Assembly: GCA_025963965.1 (NCBI GenBank)
Contig: JAOPZS010000136.1
Span: 1 to 64,000, forward strand
DNA: 64,000 nt
Source of the DNA: Solirubrobacterales bacterium
GTDB taxonomy: Bacteria; Actinomycetota; Thermoleophilia; Solirubrobacterales; Solirubrobacteraceae
Direction: 5' to 3'
Shown: positions 8,554-17,079 of the stretch, one piece after another
Position numbering within the stretch: the stretch's first letter is position 1
How the letters are laid out: every line of letters begins with the position of its first letter
Notes under the pieces: model-generated
What the model was told of the DNA's origin: nothing
The model's database searches: none
Seen by the model: only the letters and a program-made list of their open reading frames with translations
Translations under genes and position numbers: made by a program

Positions 8554-9543
8554 GTGGCGCGCGAGTGGAACGAGCTGTTCATCACCGGCGAGGGCCGAGA
8601 GGCCGCGGCCGAGCAGGCCCCCGAGCAGCGGCGCGGCCTGTTCCGCCGGCTGCGCGAGTCGATGGGCAAGACGCGCCAGGCGCTCGGGTCGGAGATCCAG
8701 GCGACGCTGTTCACGACGCTCGAGGCCGAGACCTGGGAACGGCTCGAGGAGGCGCTGATCATGGCCGACGTCGGCGCCGCCACGACCGCGTCCGTCGTCG
8801 GGACGCTCGAGGCCGAGGCGGCAGCCGGCTCGCTGGAGGGCGGCGAGCAGCTCTCAGAGCGGCTGATCGCGCTGCTCGCCGAGACGGCCGGCGGGGGCGA
8901 GTGGCGGATCGACGTGCGCGCCAGGCCGACGGTGATAATGGCCGTCGGCGTAAACGGCACAGGGAAGACGACGACGGTCGGCAAGCTCGCGTGGCATCTG
9001 CGCGAGGAGCTCGGCGCCACCGTGCTGCTGGGCGCCGCCGACACGTTCAGGGCAGCCGCGACCGAGCAGCTCGAAGGGTGGGCGGAGCGTGCCGGCGTAG
9101 AGATCGTGACGGGACCGGAGGGATCGGACCCGGGAGCGGTCGCCTTCGAGGCGATCGCGCAGGCTCGCGCGCGCGGCATCGACGTGGTGATCATCGACAC
9201 GGCCGGGCGTCTGCACACGCAGGACGACCTGATGGAGGAGCTCGCCAAGGTGCGTCGCGTGATCGCCCGGCAGCTCGAGGGGGCTCCGCACGAGACGCTG
9301 CTGACGCTCGACGCCACGACCGGGCAGAACGGCTTGCGCCAGGCGCACCTGTTCGCCGAGACGGCCGGCGTCACCGGCGTCGTGCTGACGAAGCTCGACG
9401 GCACCGCCCGGGGCGGGATCGCGCTGGCGATCTCGCGCGAGCTCGGGCTGCCGGTGAAGCTGATCGGGATCGGCGAGTCGGTCGAGGATCTGCGCCCATT
9501 CGACCCCGATGAATTCGCGCGCGCGCTGATCGCAGAGAGCTAG
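8554..9543 (+). CDS. ftsY: Signal recognition particle receptor FtsY
   Basis: A 329-residue SRP receptor GTPase. It has an N domain, then G1 GVNGTGKTTT near residue 131, the DTFRAAA motif, G3 DTAGRLHTQ and G4 TKLDGTARGG. The acidic A domain of E. coli FtsY is almost absent, as in many actinobacteria. GTG start; TATCAT lies 9 bases upstream. It works with Ffh, encoded at 11020, to target ribosomes to the membrane. Confidence 0.95.
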   Translation: MAREWNELFITGEGREAAAEQAPEQRRGLFRRLRESMGKTRQALGSEIQATLFTTLEAETWERLEEALIMADVGAATTASVVGTLEAEAAAGSLEGGEQLSERLIALLAETAGGGEWRIDVRARPTVIMAVGVNGTGKTTTVGKLAWHLREELGATVLLGAADTFRAAATEQLEGWAERAGVEIVTGPEGSDPGAVAFEAIAQARARGIDVVIIDTAGRLHTQDDLMEELAKVRRVIARQLEGAPHETLLTLDATTGQNGLRQAHLFAETAGVTGVVLTKLDGTARGGIALAISRELGLPVKLIGIGESVEDLRPFDPDEFARALIAES

Positions 9544-9546
9544 TCT
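9541..9546 (+). promoter_or_regulatory. -10 hexamer TAGTCT, leaderless geometry for the NfeD-like gene
   Basis: The hexamer includes the ftsY stop codon TAG and ends 6 bases before the ATG at 9553. Confidence 0.4.
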
Positions 9547-9552
9547 GAGCGT

Positions 9553-9981
9553 ATGTGGATCCTGTGGTTGATAGCGGCAGGCGTGCTCGGCGTGGGGGAG
9601 ATGCATCAGGGCGGCTTCTACCTGCTGCCGTTCGCCGTCGGCGCGGCGGTCGCCGCGGCGGTCAGCCTGCTCGGTGTCGGCGCACTGCTAAGCGCCGTGC
9701 TGTTCGTCGCCACCTCGGTTGTCGTGGTGGGCGCGCTGCGGCCCGTTGCGCGGCGCCACAGGCGGCTGCCGCCTGCGATCCGGACCGGCGCGGCGGCGCT
9801 GGTCGGCCGACGCGCGATGGTGCTCGAGCGGATCGCCAACGACGAGGGCGTCGGCTGCGTGCGGATCGAGGGCGGAGAGGTGTGGACGGCGCGCAGCTAC
9901 TCCGAGGACGACGTAATCGAGGCGGGCCAGCGGGTCGAGGTCGTCGAGATCCGCGGCGCCACGGCGCTCGTGATGCCCTGA
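9553..9981 (+). CDS. NfeD-like membrane protein
   Basis: A 142-residue protein with two or three hydrophobic helices in residues 1-65 and a C-terminal OB-fold-like domain (GRRAMVLERIANDEGVGCVRIEGGEVWTARS ... VEVVEIRGATALV), the short NfeD type. Such proteins are almost always encoded next to an SPFH/band-7 protein, as here (the next gene starts 51 bases on), and are thought to act with it in membrane microdomains. Confidence 0.85.
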   Translation: MWILWLIAAGVLGVGEMHQGGFYLLPFAVGAAVAAAVSLLGVGALLSAVLFVATSVVVVGALRPVARRHRRLPPAIRTGAAALVGRRAMVLERIANDEGVGCVRIEGGEVWTARSYSEDDVIEAGQRVEVVEIRGATALVMP

Positions 9982-10032
9982 TGCGCACGGGTACGCTGTG
10001 AGCGGAACAGTTCGAAAAAGGGGAGGTGGGCG

Positions 10033-10974
10033 ATGGCAGCGTTGATCGTGATCGCAGTGATCGTCGTGTTCGCACTGGTGGTGGCGGCGCGCTCGATCCG
10101 CGTGATCCCGCAGGCGCGGGCCGGCGTCGTCGAGCGCCTCGGCCGCTACAGCCGCACGCTCGAGCCGGGGCTGACGATCGTCACCCCGTTCATCGACAGG
10201 GTGCGGCCGCTGGTGGACCTGCGCGAGCAGGTCGTCAACTTCAGCCCCCAGTCGGTGATCACCGAAGACAACGTCGTGGTCGGGATCGAGACGGTCCTGT
10301 ACTTCACGATCACCGACCCGCGATCGGCCACGTACGAAATCGCCAGCCCGTTGCAGGCGATAGAGCAGCTGACCGTCACGACCCTCAGGAACGTGATCGG
10401 AGGGCTCACGCTCGAGGCGACGCTGACCGCGCGAGAGAACGTCAACACTGAGCTGCGCGTCGTGCTCGACGAGGCGACAGGCAAGTGGGGCATCCGCATC
10501 AACCGCGTCGAGATCAAGTCGGTCGACCCGCCGCAGGACATCCGCGCGGCGATGGAGAAGCAGATGCGCGCCGAGCGCGACCGCCGCGCGGCGATCCTCA
10601 CCGCAGAAGGCGAGAAGCAGGCGCAGATCCTGACCGCAGAAGGCGAGAAGCAGGCGGCCGTGCTGACGGCCGAGGGCCAGAAGGAAGCGGCGATCCTCCG
10701 CTCCGAAGGCGAAGCGAAGGCGATCGACACCGTCTTCACGGCGATCCACGAGGGCCGCCCCGACCACGAGCTGCTGAGCTACGAATACCTAAAGATGCTG
10801 CCGGCGCTGGCCGAAGGCGACGCCAACAAGGTGTTCGTGATCCCGTCCGAGTTCGCCAAGGCATTCGACGGCATCGGTGCGGCGTTGCGAGGGGCTCCGA
10901 AGAAAGAAGACGACGGACCGGCGGCGCTGCAACCCCCACCGGCGCCTTCCGGCGGCGGACCGCGGGGCAGCTAG
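10033..10974 (+). CDS. SPFH/band-7 (stomatin-like) membrane protein
   Basis: A 313-residue protein with one N-terminal membrane helix (about 4-22) followed by an SPFH domain (RVIPQARAGVVERLGRY ... ) and a helical tail. The tail (bases 10591-10722) has four 11-residue repeats of the pattern AILTAEGEKQA, a hendecad coiled coil typical of the family. It probably forms a large ring-like oligomer with the NfeD-like neighbour. A strong GGGGAGG Shine-Dalgarno at 10021 fixes the start, and TACGCT at 9992-9997 is a plausible -10. The C-terminus is Pro/Gly-rich. Confidence 0.9.
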   Translation: MAALIVIAVIVVFALVVAARSIRVIPQARAGVVERLGRYSRTLEPGLTIVTPFIDRVRPLVDLREQVVNFSPQSVITEDNVVVGIETVLYFTITDPRSATYEIASPLQAIEQLTVTTLRNVIGGLTLEATLTARENVNTELRVVLDEATGKWGIRINRVEIKSVDPPQDIRAAMEKQMRAERDRRAAILTAEGEKQAQILTAEGEKQAAVLTAEGQKEAAILRSEGEAKAIDTVFTAIHEGRPDHELLSYEYLKMLPALAEGDANKVFVIPSEFAKAFDGIGAALRGAPKKEDDGPAALQPPPAPSGGGPRGS

Positions 10975-11019
10975 GGGCAGCGACCGGCCCGGCCGCCTCG
11001 GGCTGCGAGAATCCCGAGC

Positions 11020-12345
11020 GTGTTCGATTCGCTCTCAGAGAAACTGCAGGCCACGCTCGGGGACGTTCGCCAGCGTGGCAGCCTGACCGAGCAGGACGTC
11101 GACGCGGCGATGCGCGAGATCCGCCTTGCGCTGCTCGAGGCGGACGTCAACTTCAAGGTCGTCCGCGAGTTCACCTCGCACCTGAAGGAGCGCTGCCTCG
11201 AAGCAGAGGTCGTCGGCAAGCTCAACCCTGGGCAGCAGGTCGTGAAGATCGTCGGCGAGGAGCTGACTGAGCTGATGGGCGGAGCCTCCGCCGGACTGAG
11301 CTTCTCACCGCGGCCGCCCACCGTGGTGCTGATGGCCGGCCTGCAGGGCTCCGGCAAGACGACGGCGACGGCGAAGCTGGCTCGCTGGCTGCGCGAGGAG
11401 CACTCCTCCTCGGTGGCCGTCGCGGCGTGCGACGTCTATCGCCCGGCGGCGGTCGAGCAGCTCGTGAAGGTCGGCGCGCAGGCCGGCGCGACCGTGTACG
11501 AGCAGGGCACCGACCGCGATCCGGTCGAGATCGCCAAGTGGGCGCTCGAGCGGGCGCGCGAGGACGGCAAGGACGTCCTGATCGTCGACACGAGCGGGCG
11601 GCTGCACGTCGATGAGGAGCTGATGGACGAGCTCGTGCGGATCCGCGACGCGGTCAAACCGACCGACATCCTGCTGGTCGTCGACGCGATGACCGGCCAG
11701 GACGCCGTCAACGTCGCGCAGAGCTTCGCCGAGGCGGTCCAGTTCGACGGCGTCGTGATGAGCAAGCTCGACGGCGACGCCCGCGGCGGCGCGGCGCTGT
11801 CGGTCAAAGCCGTCACGGGCAAGCCGATCCTGTTCGCCTCCACCGGCGAGAAGCTCGACCAGTTCGAGCGCTTCCACCCAGACCGCATGGCGCAGCGGAT
11901 CCTCGGCATGGGCGACGTGATGAGCCTGATCGAGAAGGCCGAGCGGGAGTTCGACGAGGCCGACGCGGCGGCGATGGAACGCAAGCTCCGCAAGAACGAC
12001 TTCGGCCTCGACGACTTCCTCGACCAGCTCCGCATGGTCCGCAAAATGGGCCCGCTGAGCTCGGTCCTCGGCATGATCCCGGGCCTCGCGGGCCATCAGC
12101 TCTCGAACATGAAGGTCGACGAACGGGAGCTGGACCGGATCCAGGCGATCGTGCTCTCGATGACCCTCGCCGAGCGGCGGCGTCCGGAGATCATCAACGG
12201 CTCGCGGCGCCTGCGGATCGCACGCGGATCGGGCACGAACGTCCAGCAGGTGAACCGCCTGATCAAGCAGTTCGGCCAGATGCGCAAGGTGATGCGTCAG
12301 GTGGGCCGCGGCAAGATGCCGGACATCGGCGCACTGATGAGGTAG
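11020..12345 (+). CDS. ffh: Signal recognition particle protein Ffh
   Basis: A 441-residue SRP54. It has an N domain (FDSLSEKLQATLGDVRQRG), G1 GLQGSGKTT near residue 107, DVYRPAA, DTSGRLHVD and SKLDGDARGG, then a methionine-containing M domain (GPLSSVLGMIPGL and the RNA-binding IARGSGTNVQQVNRLIKQF). It binds signal sequences and 4.5S RNA. GTG start. The family usually reads DTAGR at G3; here it is DTSGR. Confidence 0.95.
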   Translation: MFDSLSEKLQATLGDVRQRGSLTEQDVDAAMREIRLALLEADVNFKVVREFTSHLKERCLEAEVVGKLNPGQQVVKIVGEELTELMGGASAGLSFSPRPPTVVLMAGLQGSGKTTATAKLARWLREEHSSSVAVAACDVYRPAAVEQLVKVGAQAGATVYEQGTDRDPVEIAKWALERAREDGKDVLIVDTSGRLHVDEELMDELVRIRDAVKPTDILLVVDAMTGQDAVNVAQSFAEAVQFDGVVMSKLDGDARGGAALSVKAVTGKPILFASTGEKLDQFERFHPDRMAQRILGMGDVMSLIEKAEREFDEADAAAMERKLRKNDFGLDDFLDQLRMVRKMGPLSSVLGMIPGLAGHQLSNMKVDERELDRIQAIVLSMTLAERRRPEIINGSRRLRIARGSGTNVQQVNRLIKQFGQMRKVMRQVGRGKMPDIGALMR

Positions 12346-12358
12346 CTCCGGCCGCGGT

Positions 12359-12395
12359 GTTCCGGTTCGCGGTGCTGCGCACGGCGAACCGGAAC
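12359..12395 (+). terminator. Perfect 12-bp hairpin after ffh
   Basis: GTTCCGGTTCGC (12359-12370) pairs perfectly with GCGAACCGGAAC (12384-12395) around a 13-base loop, 13 bases after the ffh stop. There is no T-run. It most likely ends the ffh transcript before rpsP. Confidence 0.55.
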
Positions 12396-12534
12396 GCCGC
12401 GACCTCCGCTCGCCGCTGCGGCGGGCGTTGTTGCGCTCCCAGGGCTCCGGAGACTGCAATCGGGCGGAGACCCTCTAAGCTCTCCAGCCGGGGCCCGTGC
12501 GGCCCGAGAACTTGTACGCAGCAGAGAGGAAACC

Positions 12535-12789
12535 GTGGCAGTCAGGTTGAGGCTCACGCGAGTGGGCGGCAAGAAGGACCCGATGTGGCGCGTCGTCGTC
12601 GCCGATCAGCGCTCGCCGCGAGACGGCCGCGTGATCGAGACGATCGGCCACTACAACGCGCAGACCGACCCGTCGACGATCGTGATCGACGAGGAGCGGG
12701 CACGCAGCTGGCTCGCGCGCGGTGCGCAGCCGTCGGGCACGGTCCGCAAGCTGCTGCGCATCCAGGGCATCGAGACGCCGACCGGGTAG
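12535..12789 (+). CDS. rpsP: 30S ribosomal protein S16
   Basis: An 84-residue S16 (VRLRLTRVGGKKDPMWRVVVAD, then GRVIETIGHYNAQ). GTG start preceded by AGAGAGGA as Shine-Dalgarno. It heads the conserved rpsP-khpA-rimM-trmD-rplS ribosome-assembly cluster; the 190 bases upstream contain the ffh hairpin and probably the operon promoter. Confidence 0.97.
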   Translation: MAVRLRLTRVGGKKDPMWRVVVADQRSPRDGRVIETIGHYNAQTDPSTIVIDEERARSWLARGAQPSGTVRKLLRIQGIETPTG

Positions 12790-12811
12790 CTGCCGGCTCG
12801 GAGCGGGCGAG

Positions 12812-13060
12812 ATGCCAACCGAGAATCCGAAGCGGCTCCTGGAGTACCTGGCGGAAGGTCTCGTCGAGGATCCTGAGGCTGTGACCGTCGAGCAGTTCGA
12901 GGAGGACGACGGCACGGTCGTGCTCGAGCTCGGCGTCGGCGCCGACGACTACGGCCGAGTGATCGGCCGCGGTGGACGCACGGCCCATGCGCTTCGCACC
13001 GTCGTCAAAGCGGCGGCGGCCGGCGAGGACCGTCACGTGCTGGTCGACATCGTCGATTGA
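12812..13060 (+). CDS. khpA: KH-domain RNA-binding protein KhpA
   Basis: An 82-residue single KH domain with the GxxG loop (IGRGGRTAHALRTVV) and C-terminal DRHVLVDIVD. The ATG at 12812 gives the family's usual N-terminus (PTENPKRLLEYLAEGLVEDPEAV). KhpA proteins are broad RNA chaperones. The stop overlaps the rimM TTG start. Confidence 0.92.
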   Translation: MPTENPKRLLEYLAEGLVEDPEAVTVEQFEEDDGTVVLELGVGADDYGRVIGRGGRTAHALRTVVKAAAAGEDRHVLVDIVD

Positions 13061-13587
13061 GCGCCGGCGGCCGGGAGCGTCCTCCCCAGCAGTCCGCGGC
13101 GCTGTCGGCGGGGCGCGTCGGGCGTGCTCACGGTCTCGACGGCAGCTTCTACGTGACCCGCGCGAAACCGCGGTTGCTGAGCGAGGGGGGGATCGTCGAG
13201 GTCGGCGGAAAGGCGCTTTCGATCGTGCGCCGGGCCGGCACCGACCAGCACCCGATCCTGCGCCTGGAGGGCATCGCCGGGCGCGAGGGCGCCGAGCAGC
13301 TGCGGGGGCTCGAGCTCACCGTCGACGCCGGCGCCGCCCCGGCCCTGGGTGAGGGCGAATGGTGGGCACACGAACTCGAGGGTTGTGAGGTGCGAGACGG
13401 AGAGCGGCTGATCGGCACGGTCACGAGGTTGATCGAGCTGCCCTCCTGCGAGGCGCTCGAGGTGCGTGCGGCCACGGGCGGCGAGACGCTGCTCGTGCCG
13501 ATGGTCCGCGACGCGATCAGGTCGGTCGAGCCGGAGCGCCGGCGCGTGGAGATCGACGCTTCGTTCCTGGGTCTGGAGGAGCGGTGA
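13057..13587 (+). CDS. rimM: 16S rRNA processing protein RimM
   Basis: A 176-residue RimM, an assembly factor for the 30S head that binds S19. It has the N-terminal SAGRVGRAHGLDG block, a central E-x-E-W-W-A linker and a C-terminal PRC-barrel (LLVPMVRDAIRSVEPERRRVEI). The TTG at 13057 overlaps the khpA stop (TTGA); no better start lies before the conserved AGRVGRAHG. Confidence 0.9.
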   Translation: MSAGGRERPPQQSAALSAGRVGRAHGLDGSFYVTRAKPRLLSEGGIVEVGGKALSIVRRAGTDQHPILRLEGIAGREGAEQLRGLELTVDAGAAPALGEGEWWAHELEGCEVRDGERLIGTVTRLIELPSCEALEVRAATGGETLLVPMVRDAIRSVEPERRRVEIDASFLGLEER

Positions 13588-14300
13588 AGATCGACATCTT
13601 CACGCTGTTCCCCGAGTGGTTCGGGTGGCTCTCCTCCCAGCGCCACGTCGCCAACGTGCTGGCGACGGGTTCGACGATCGAGTGCGTCGACTTCCGCCGC
13701 GACACGCCGCTGACGGCCGGGCAGGTCGACGACACTCCGTTCGGCGGCGGCGCCGGGATGGTGTTGCGGGTCGACGTGCTCGAGGCGTCGCTGCGGGCGC
13801 GCTACGGGGTCGATCCGGTGCAGCTGCGCGAGCGGCGACGAGTGGTGGCGCTGGCACCCGGCGGGCGCCTGCTCGACGAGCAGCTCGTCGGCGAGCTGGC
13901 GGCCGAGCCGGAGCTGACGCTGCTGTGCGGGCGCTACGAGGGCTTCGACGAGCGGATCCTCGAGCACTTCGCCTCCGACGTCGTCTCGATCGGCCGTTAC
14001 GTGCTCAGCGGCGGCGAGCTCGCGGCGATGGTGATCTGCGACGCGGTGCTGCGCAAGCTGCCCGGGGCGCTGGGCGACGAGCGCTCGGCCGCGGAGGAGT
14101 CCTTCAGCGATGCACTCGAGGGCAACCCGGAGTATCCGCACTACACGCGGCCGGCCGAGCACCGCGGCTGGCGGGTGCCGGAGGTGCTCCTCTCCGGCCA
14201 CCACGAGCGGATCGCGAGCTGGCGGCGCGAGCGTAGCCGCGAACGCGGGGCGAGCCCCCCGGGGCCGCGCGAGGGGGCCGATTCGGGTGACACCGGCTGA
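13584..14300 (+). CDS. trmD: tRNA (guanine-N1)-methyltransferase TrmD
   Basis: A 238-residue SPOUT methyltransferase making m1G37 in tRNA. Motifs are KIDIFTLFPEWF, DDTPFGGGAGMVL, LLCGRYEGFDERILEHFASDVVSIGRYVLSGGE (trefoil-knot SAM site) and NPEYPHYTRPAEHRGWRVPEVLLSGHH. The GTG start overlaps the rimM stop. The last ~25 residues are a charged, disordered tail. Confidence 0.96.
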   Translation: MKIDIFTLFPEWFGWLSSQRHVANVLATGSTIECVDFRRDTPLTAGQVDDTPFGGGAGMVLRVDVLEASLRARYGVDPVQLRERRRVVALAPGGRLLDEQLVGELAAEPELTLLCGRYEGFDERILEHFASDVVSIGRYVLSGGELAAMVICDAVLRKLPGALGDERSAAEESFSDALEGNPEYPHYTRPAEHRGWRVPEVLLSGHHERIASWRRERSRERGASPPGPREGADSGDTG

Positions 14301-14308
14301 GCCGTGTG

Positions 14309-14327
14309 CGGCGCCGTTGAGGCGCCG
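14309..14327 (+). terminator. 7-bp GC hairpin after trmD
   Basis: CGGCGCC and GGCGCCG flank a GTTGA loop, 8 bases after the trmD stop and just before the rplS promoter hexamer. Confidence 0.4.
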
Positions 14328-14332
14328 TCCGC

Positions 14333-14398
14333 TACCATTGCACTCCGCGCGGGCGGAGCCCCGGCCAATCCGGCAGAGCCACGCGCGTCCCTCCTGAA
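14333..14398 (+). promoter_or_regulatory. rplS promoter and short structured leader
   Basis: TACCAT (14333-14338) is a good -10, giving a leader of about 55 bases. The leader contains the hairpin CTCCGC-GCGG-GCGGAG (14343-14358). Instead of a Shine-Dalgarno it has CCCTCCTG just before the ATG, which resembles the anti-Shine-Dalgarno and could pair with the GGAG of the hairpin. Autogenous control by L19 is possible but unproven. Confidence 0.35.
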
Positions 14399-15082
14399 AT
14401 GAGCAGCGTCATCGCAACAATCGAGCGCGCCCAACTGCGCCGCGTACCGAGCTTCGCGCCCGGCGACCGGGTCAAGGTCCACTTCCAGGTGATCGAGGGC
14501 CAGCGTCGCCGCGTGCAGGTCTTCGAGGGCGTCGTAATCAAGCGCCAGGGTCACGGTGCGAGGGAGACGTTCACGGTTCGCAAGCAGTCCTTCGGCGTCG
14601 GCGTGGAGCGCATGTTCCCGCTGCACTCGCCGAAGATCGAGAGGATCGAGCTGGCCGCCCGCGGCGACGTGCGCCGGGCGAAGCTCTACTACCTGCGCGA
14701 CCGCGTCGGCAAGCGCGCGCGGGTCCGCGAGCGCCGCTACGCCGGTCCGGAGGAAGCGGTCCAGCCGGGTCTGCTGCACGAGCAGGAGGCGACCGACGCG
14801 GACGGGCTGACGGCGGACGAGGCCGTCGGCGAGGTCGCAGTGGAGGAGCAGGTCGAGGCCACGACCGAGCAGGCCGAGGCGCCGGCCCAGCCCCAGCAGG
14901 GCGGAGCGGCCGACGCGGCCGCTGAGGAGAGCGCACCCCGCGAGGGGGAGCAGGCAACGGAGAGCGGATCGGAGTCGGATGCGTCCGAGCCGTCGGCTGA
15001 GGCGGACGATCCCTCCCCCGATGCCGGCGACGTTGATGCGGGCACCCACCCGCCCGCAGCAGCCGGCGACCAGCCGGCGTGA
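14399..15082 (+). CDS. rplS: 50S ribosomal protein L19 with long acidic tail
   Basis: Residues 1-118 are a normal L19 ([53 protein letters not shown]). The protein continues to 227 residues with a Glu/Ala/Ser/Asp-rich, probably disordered extension of about 100 residues, roughly doubling the usual length. The frame is uninterrupted and the stop overlaps the lepB GTG start, so the extension is real in this sequence. Confidence 0.95.
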   Translation: MSSVIATIERAQLRRVPSFAPGDRVKVHFQVIEGQRRRVQVFEGVVIKRQGHGARETFTVRKQSFGVGVERMFPLHSPKIERIELAARGDVRRAKLYYLRDRVGKRARVRERRYAGPEEAVQPGLLHEQEATDADGLTADEAVGEVAVEEQVEATTEQAEAPAQPQQGGAADAAAEESAPREGEQATESGSESDASEPSAEADDPSPDAGDVDAGTHPPAAAGDQPA

Positions 15083-15726
15083 AATTCGGCCGCAACCGGT
15101 CGAAATCGACGATCAACTCGGTTGTCGAGTTGATCGTCATCGTCGCCGTCGCGCTCGGCCTGGCGCTGCTGATCCAGGCGCTCGTGATCAAGCCGTACAG
15201 GATCCCGAGCGGCTCGATGGAACCGACCCTGAAGATCGGCCAGCGGGTGCTGGTGAACCGCATCGGCATGGACTTCGGCAAACCCCACGTCGGCGAGATC
15301 GTCGTCTTCCACCCGCCCAAGGGAGCCGAGCAGCAGGAGTGTGGCCCGTCTCCGCACGTCGTCAAGCTGAACGGCGCCGCGTGCTCCACGCCGATTCCCA
15401 GCGAAGACTCCAGCACGAACTTCATCAAGCGGATCGTCGGCGCCCCGGGCGATGAAATCTACATCTCCGAAGGCCACGTCTTCCGCAAGGCGGGCGGCAA
15501 GGGCGGATTCGTCCGCGAGAAGGACTCCTACATCCGGGCCTGCGGCTCGAGCCAGGAGTGCAACTTCCCCACGGCGATCAAGATTCCGCCCGGGCACTGG
15601 TTCATGATGGGCGACAACCGTGGCGAATCCGACGACAGCAGGTTCTGGGGCCCAGTCCCCACCGGGTGGGTCATCGGCGGCGCTGTCTTCACCTATTGGC
15701 CTCCAGACCGGATCGGCTTCCTCTAG
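15079..15726 (+). CDS. lepB: Signal peptidase I
   Basis: A 215-residue type I signal peptidase. One N-terminal membrane helix (about 12-36) is followed by the catalytic serine box [20 protein letters not shown], the catalytic lysine in [13 protein letters not shown] and the C-terminal [17 protein letters not shown]. It cleaves exported preproteins on the outer face of the membrane. The GTG start overlaps the rplS stop, so the two are translationally coupled. Confidence 0.95.
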   Translation: MKFGRNRSKSTINSVVELIVIVAVALGLALLIQALVIKPYRIPSGSMEPTLKIGQRVLVNRIGMDFGKPHVGEIVVFHPPKGAEQQECGPSPHVVKLNGAACSTPIPSEDSSTNFIKRIVGAPGDEIYISEGHVFRKAGGKGGFVREKDSYIRACGSSQECNFPTAIKIPPGHWFMMGDNRGESDDSRFWGPVPTGWVIGGAVFTYWPPDRIGFL

Positions 15727-15742
15727 CGAGGCGCCGCCGGTC

Positions 15743-16468
15743 GTGAGCGATACGACGGCGGCGCCCACCAAGCCGGCGCGCTCGACCTCAAGCACGGCCC
15801 GCTCGCGCCGCCGGGCCCGGAGGCGCAGCAGCGGCAGGCGCCTGTTCGCCTTCGATCGCCGTCTCGGCGTCCGGCTCGTGGCCGGGGCCGACGAGGCCGG
15901 TCGCGGCTGCCTGGCCGGCCCACTGGTCGCGGCGGCCGTGCTGTTCGACTACGAGGCCCTGACGACGCGCGAGCTGCGGCTGCTCAGCGCCTTGAACGAC
16001 TCCAAGCAGCACACCCCCGAGGCGCGCGAGGCGCTCTACCCGCTGGTGATGCGCGCCGCCGCCCGCGTCGTCGTCGTCTCGCGGTGCGTGCGCGGAATCG
16101 ACGCCCGCGGCCTGCACAAGACGAATCTGGCGGCCCTGCGCGATGCCGCCCGAGGTGTGACGGACGGCGTGCACGGGGACGTGATCTGCCTGCTCGACGG
16201 CTTCTCCGTCGCCGACTTCGGGCGTCCCCAGCGGGCGATTGTGGACGGCGACGCGACGAGCGCGGCGATCGCGGCGGCGTCGATCGTCGCGAAGGTCACG
16301 CGCGACCGCTTCATGCACCACGCCGACGCCGAGCATCCCGGGTGGGAGTTCGCCGAGCACGTCGGCTACTCGACGCCGTCGCACCGCGAGGCGATCCAGC
16401 GCCAGGGCGTCTCGCCGCTGCACCGCATGTCGTTCCAGTCGCTGGCGTACCAGCAGCTCGCCCTCTAA
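15743..16468 (+). CDS. rnhB: Ribonuclease HII
   Basis: A 241-residue RNase HII. The catalytic acids are in GADEAGRGCLAGPLVAAAV (D, E), CLLDGF (D) and DGDATSAAIAAASIVAKVTRD (D). It removes ribonucleotides from DNA. GTG 15743, 17 bases after lepB, is the first in-frame start after that stop; the resulting N-terminus is a basic Ser/Arg/Thr-rich tail of about 45 residues before the catalytic domain. Confidence 0.94.
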   Translation: MSDTTAAPTKPARSTSSTARSRRRARRRSSGRRLFAFDRRLGVRLVAGADEAGRGCLAGPLVAAAVLFDYEALTTRELRLLSALNDSKQHTPEAREALYPLVMRAAARVVVVSRCVRGIDARGLHKTNLAALRDAARGVTDGVHGDVICLLDGFSVADFGRPQRAIVDGDATSAAIAAASIVAKVTRDRFMHHADAEHPGWEFAEHVGYSTPSHREAIQRQGVSPLHRMSFQSLAYQQLAL

Positions 16469-16481
16469 GGTCGCGGCGCCG

Positions 16482-16913
16482 TCACCAGGCGCCCTCGAGA
16501 TGCTCGAGCGCCAGCAGCTCCCCGCTGCGACCGAGCACGACGCCGATCGCGTCGAAGCGCAGCTCCTCGGCGCTCCGGCGCGTGCACGGCTGCCCGCGCA
16601 GCCAGTCGAGCGCCAGGCCCCGCAGGCGTCGCCGCTGGCGGGGGCCGAGCCGCTCGAGGACGCACGCCGCCGCCGTCGCGGGCGCCGCGGCGCCCGCGGT
16701 CCCCGGCGCGGCCAGGCGGAGCGGCCCGGTCGTCTTGACCTCGGCGAAGACGATCGTCGACCCGTCGGTGGCGATCAGGTCGATCTCGCCCGCAGCCGTG
16801 CGGAGGTTCCGGGCGAGGATCGCATAGCCGAGCCGGCGCAGATGCTGCTCGGCGAGCTCCTCGCCGCGGCGGCCGATGGCTTGTCCGCGCGGCTGCGGGG
16901 TGACGGCGGCCAT
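16482..16913 (-). CDS. yraN: YraN/UPF0102 endonuclease-like protein
   Basis: A 143-residue UPF0102 protein with GRRGEELAEQHLRRLGYAILARNLRTAAGEIDLIA and IVFAEVKT, matching the PD-(D/E)xK-like core (GEIDL, EVK). Function unknown; YraN is often next to rnhB, as here, although in this case convergent with a 13-base gap. ATG follows a leaderless-type hexamer on the minus strand. Confidence 0.9.
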   Translation of the reverse strand: MAAVTPQPRGQAIGRRGEELAEQHLRRLGYAILARNLRTAAGEIDLIATDGSTIVFAEVKTTGPLRLAAPGTAGAAAPATAAACVLERLGPRQRRRLRGLALDWLRGQPCTRRSAEELRFDAIGVVLGRSGELLALEHLEGAW

Positions 16914-16919
16914 CCCGCC

Positions 16920-16925
16920 ACGCTA
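16920..16925 (-). promoter_or_regulatory. -10 hexamer TAGCGT (minus strand), leaderless geometry for yraN
   Basis: The hexamer ends 6 bases before the yraN ATG. Further upstream is an inverted repeat TGACACG / CGTGTCA (16938-16944 and 16967-16973). Confidence 0.4.
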
Positions 16926-17079
16926 AGGCCGTGCCTGTGACACGTGGGCTTCATCTGCAAGCAATTCGTGTCAGCTCTATGCCACGACTGCAACATCTCG
17001 CGAGCAGCGGCTGAGGCAGCCCGCACCGGGCGGACGGGAAGCCATGCGCCCCGTCCACCCGGCCGGCTGTCACTTCGGA

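Noticed and set aside
16914-17079. A small gene or RNA in the 166-base gap after yraN
   Set aside because: Only the yraN promoter hexamer and a short inverted repeat (TGACACG/CGTGTCA) are visible; no tRNA-like fold or start with a ribosome site was found.
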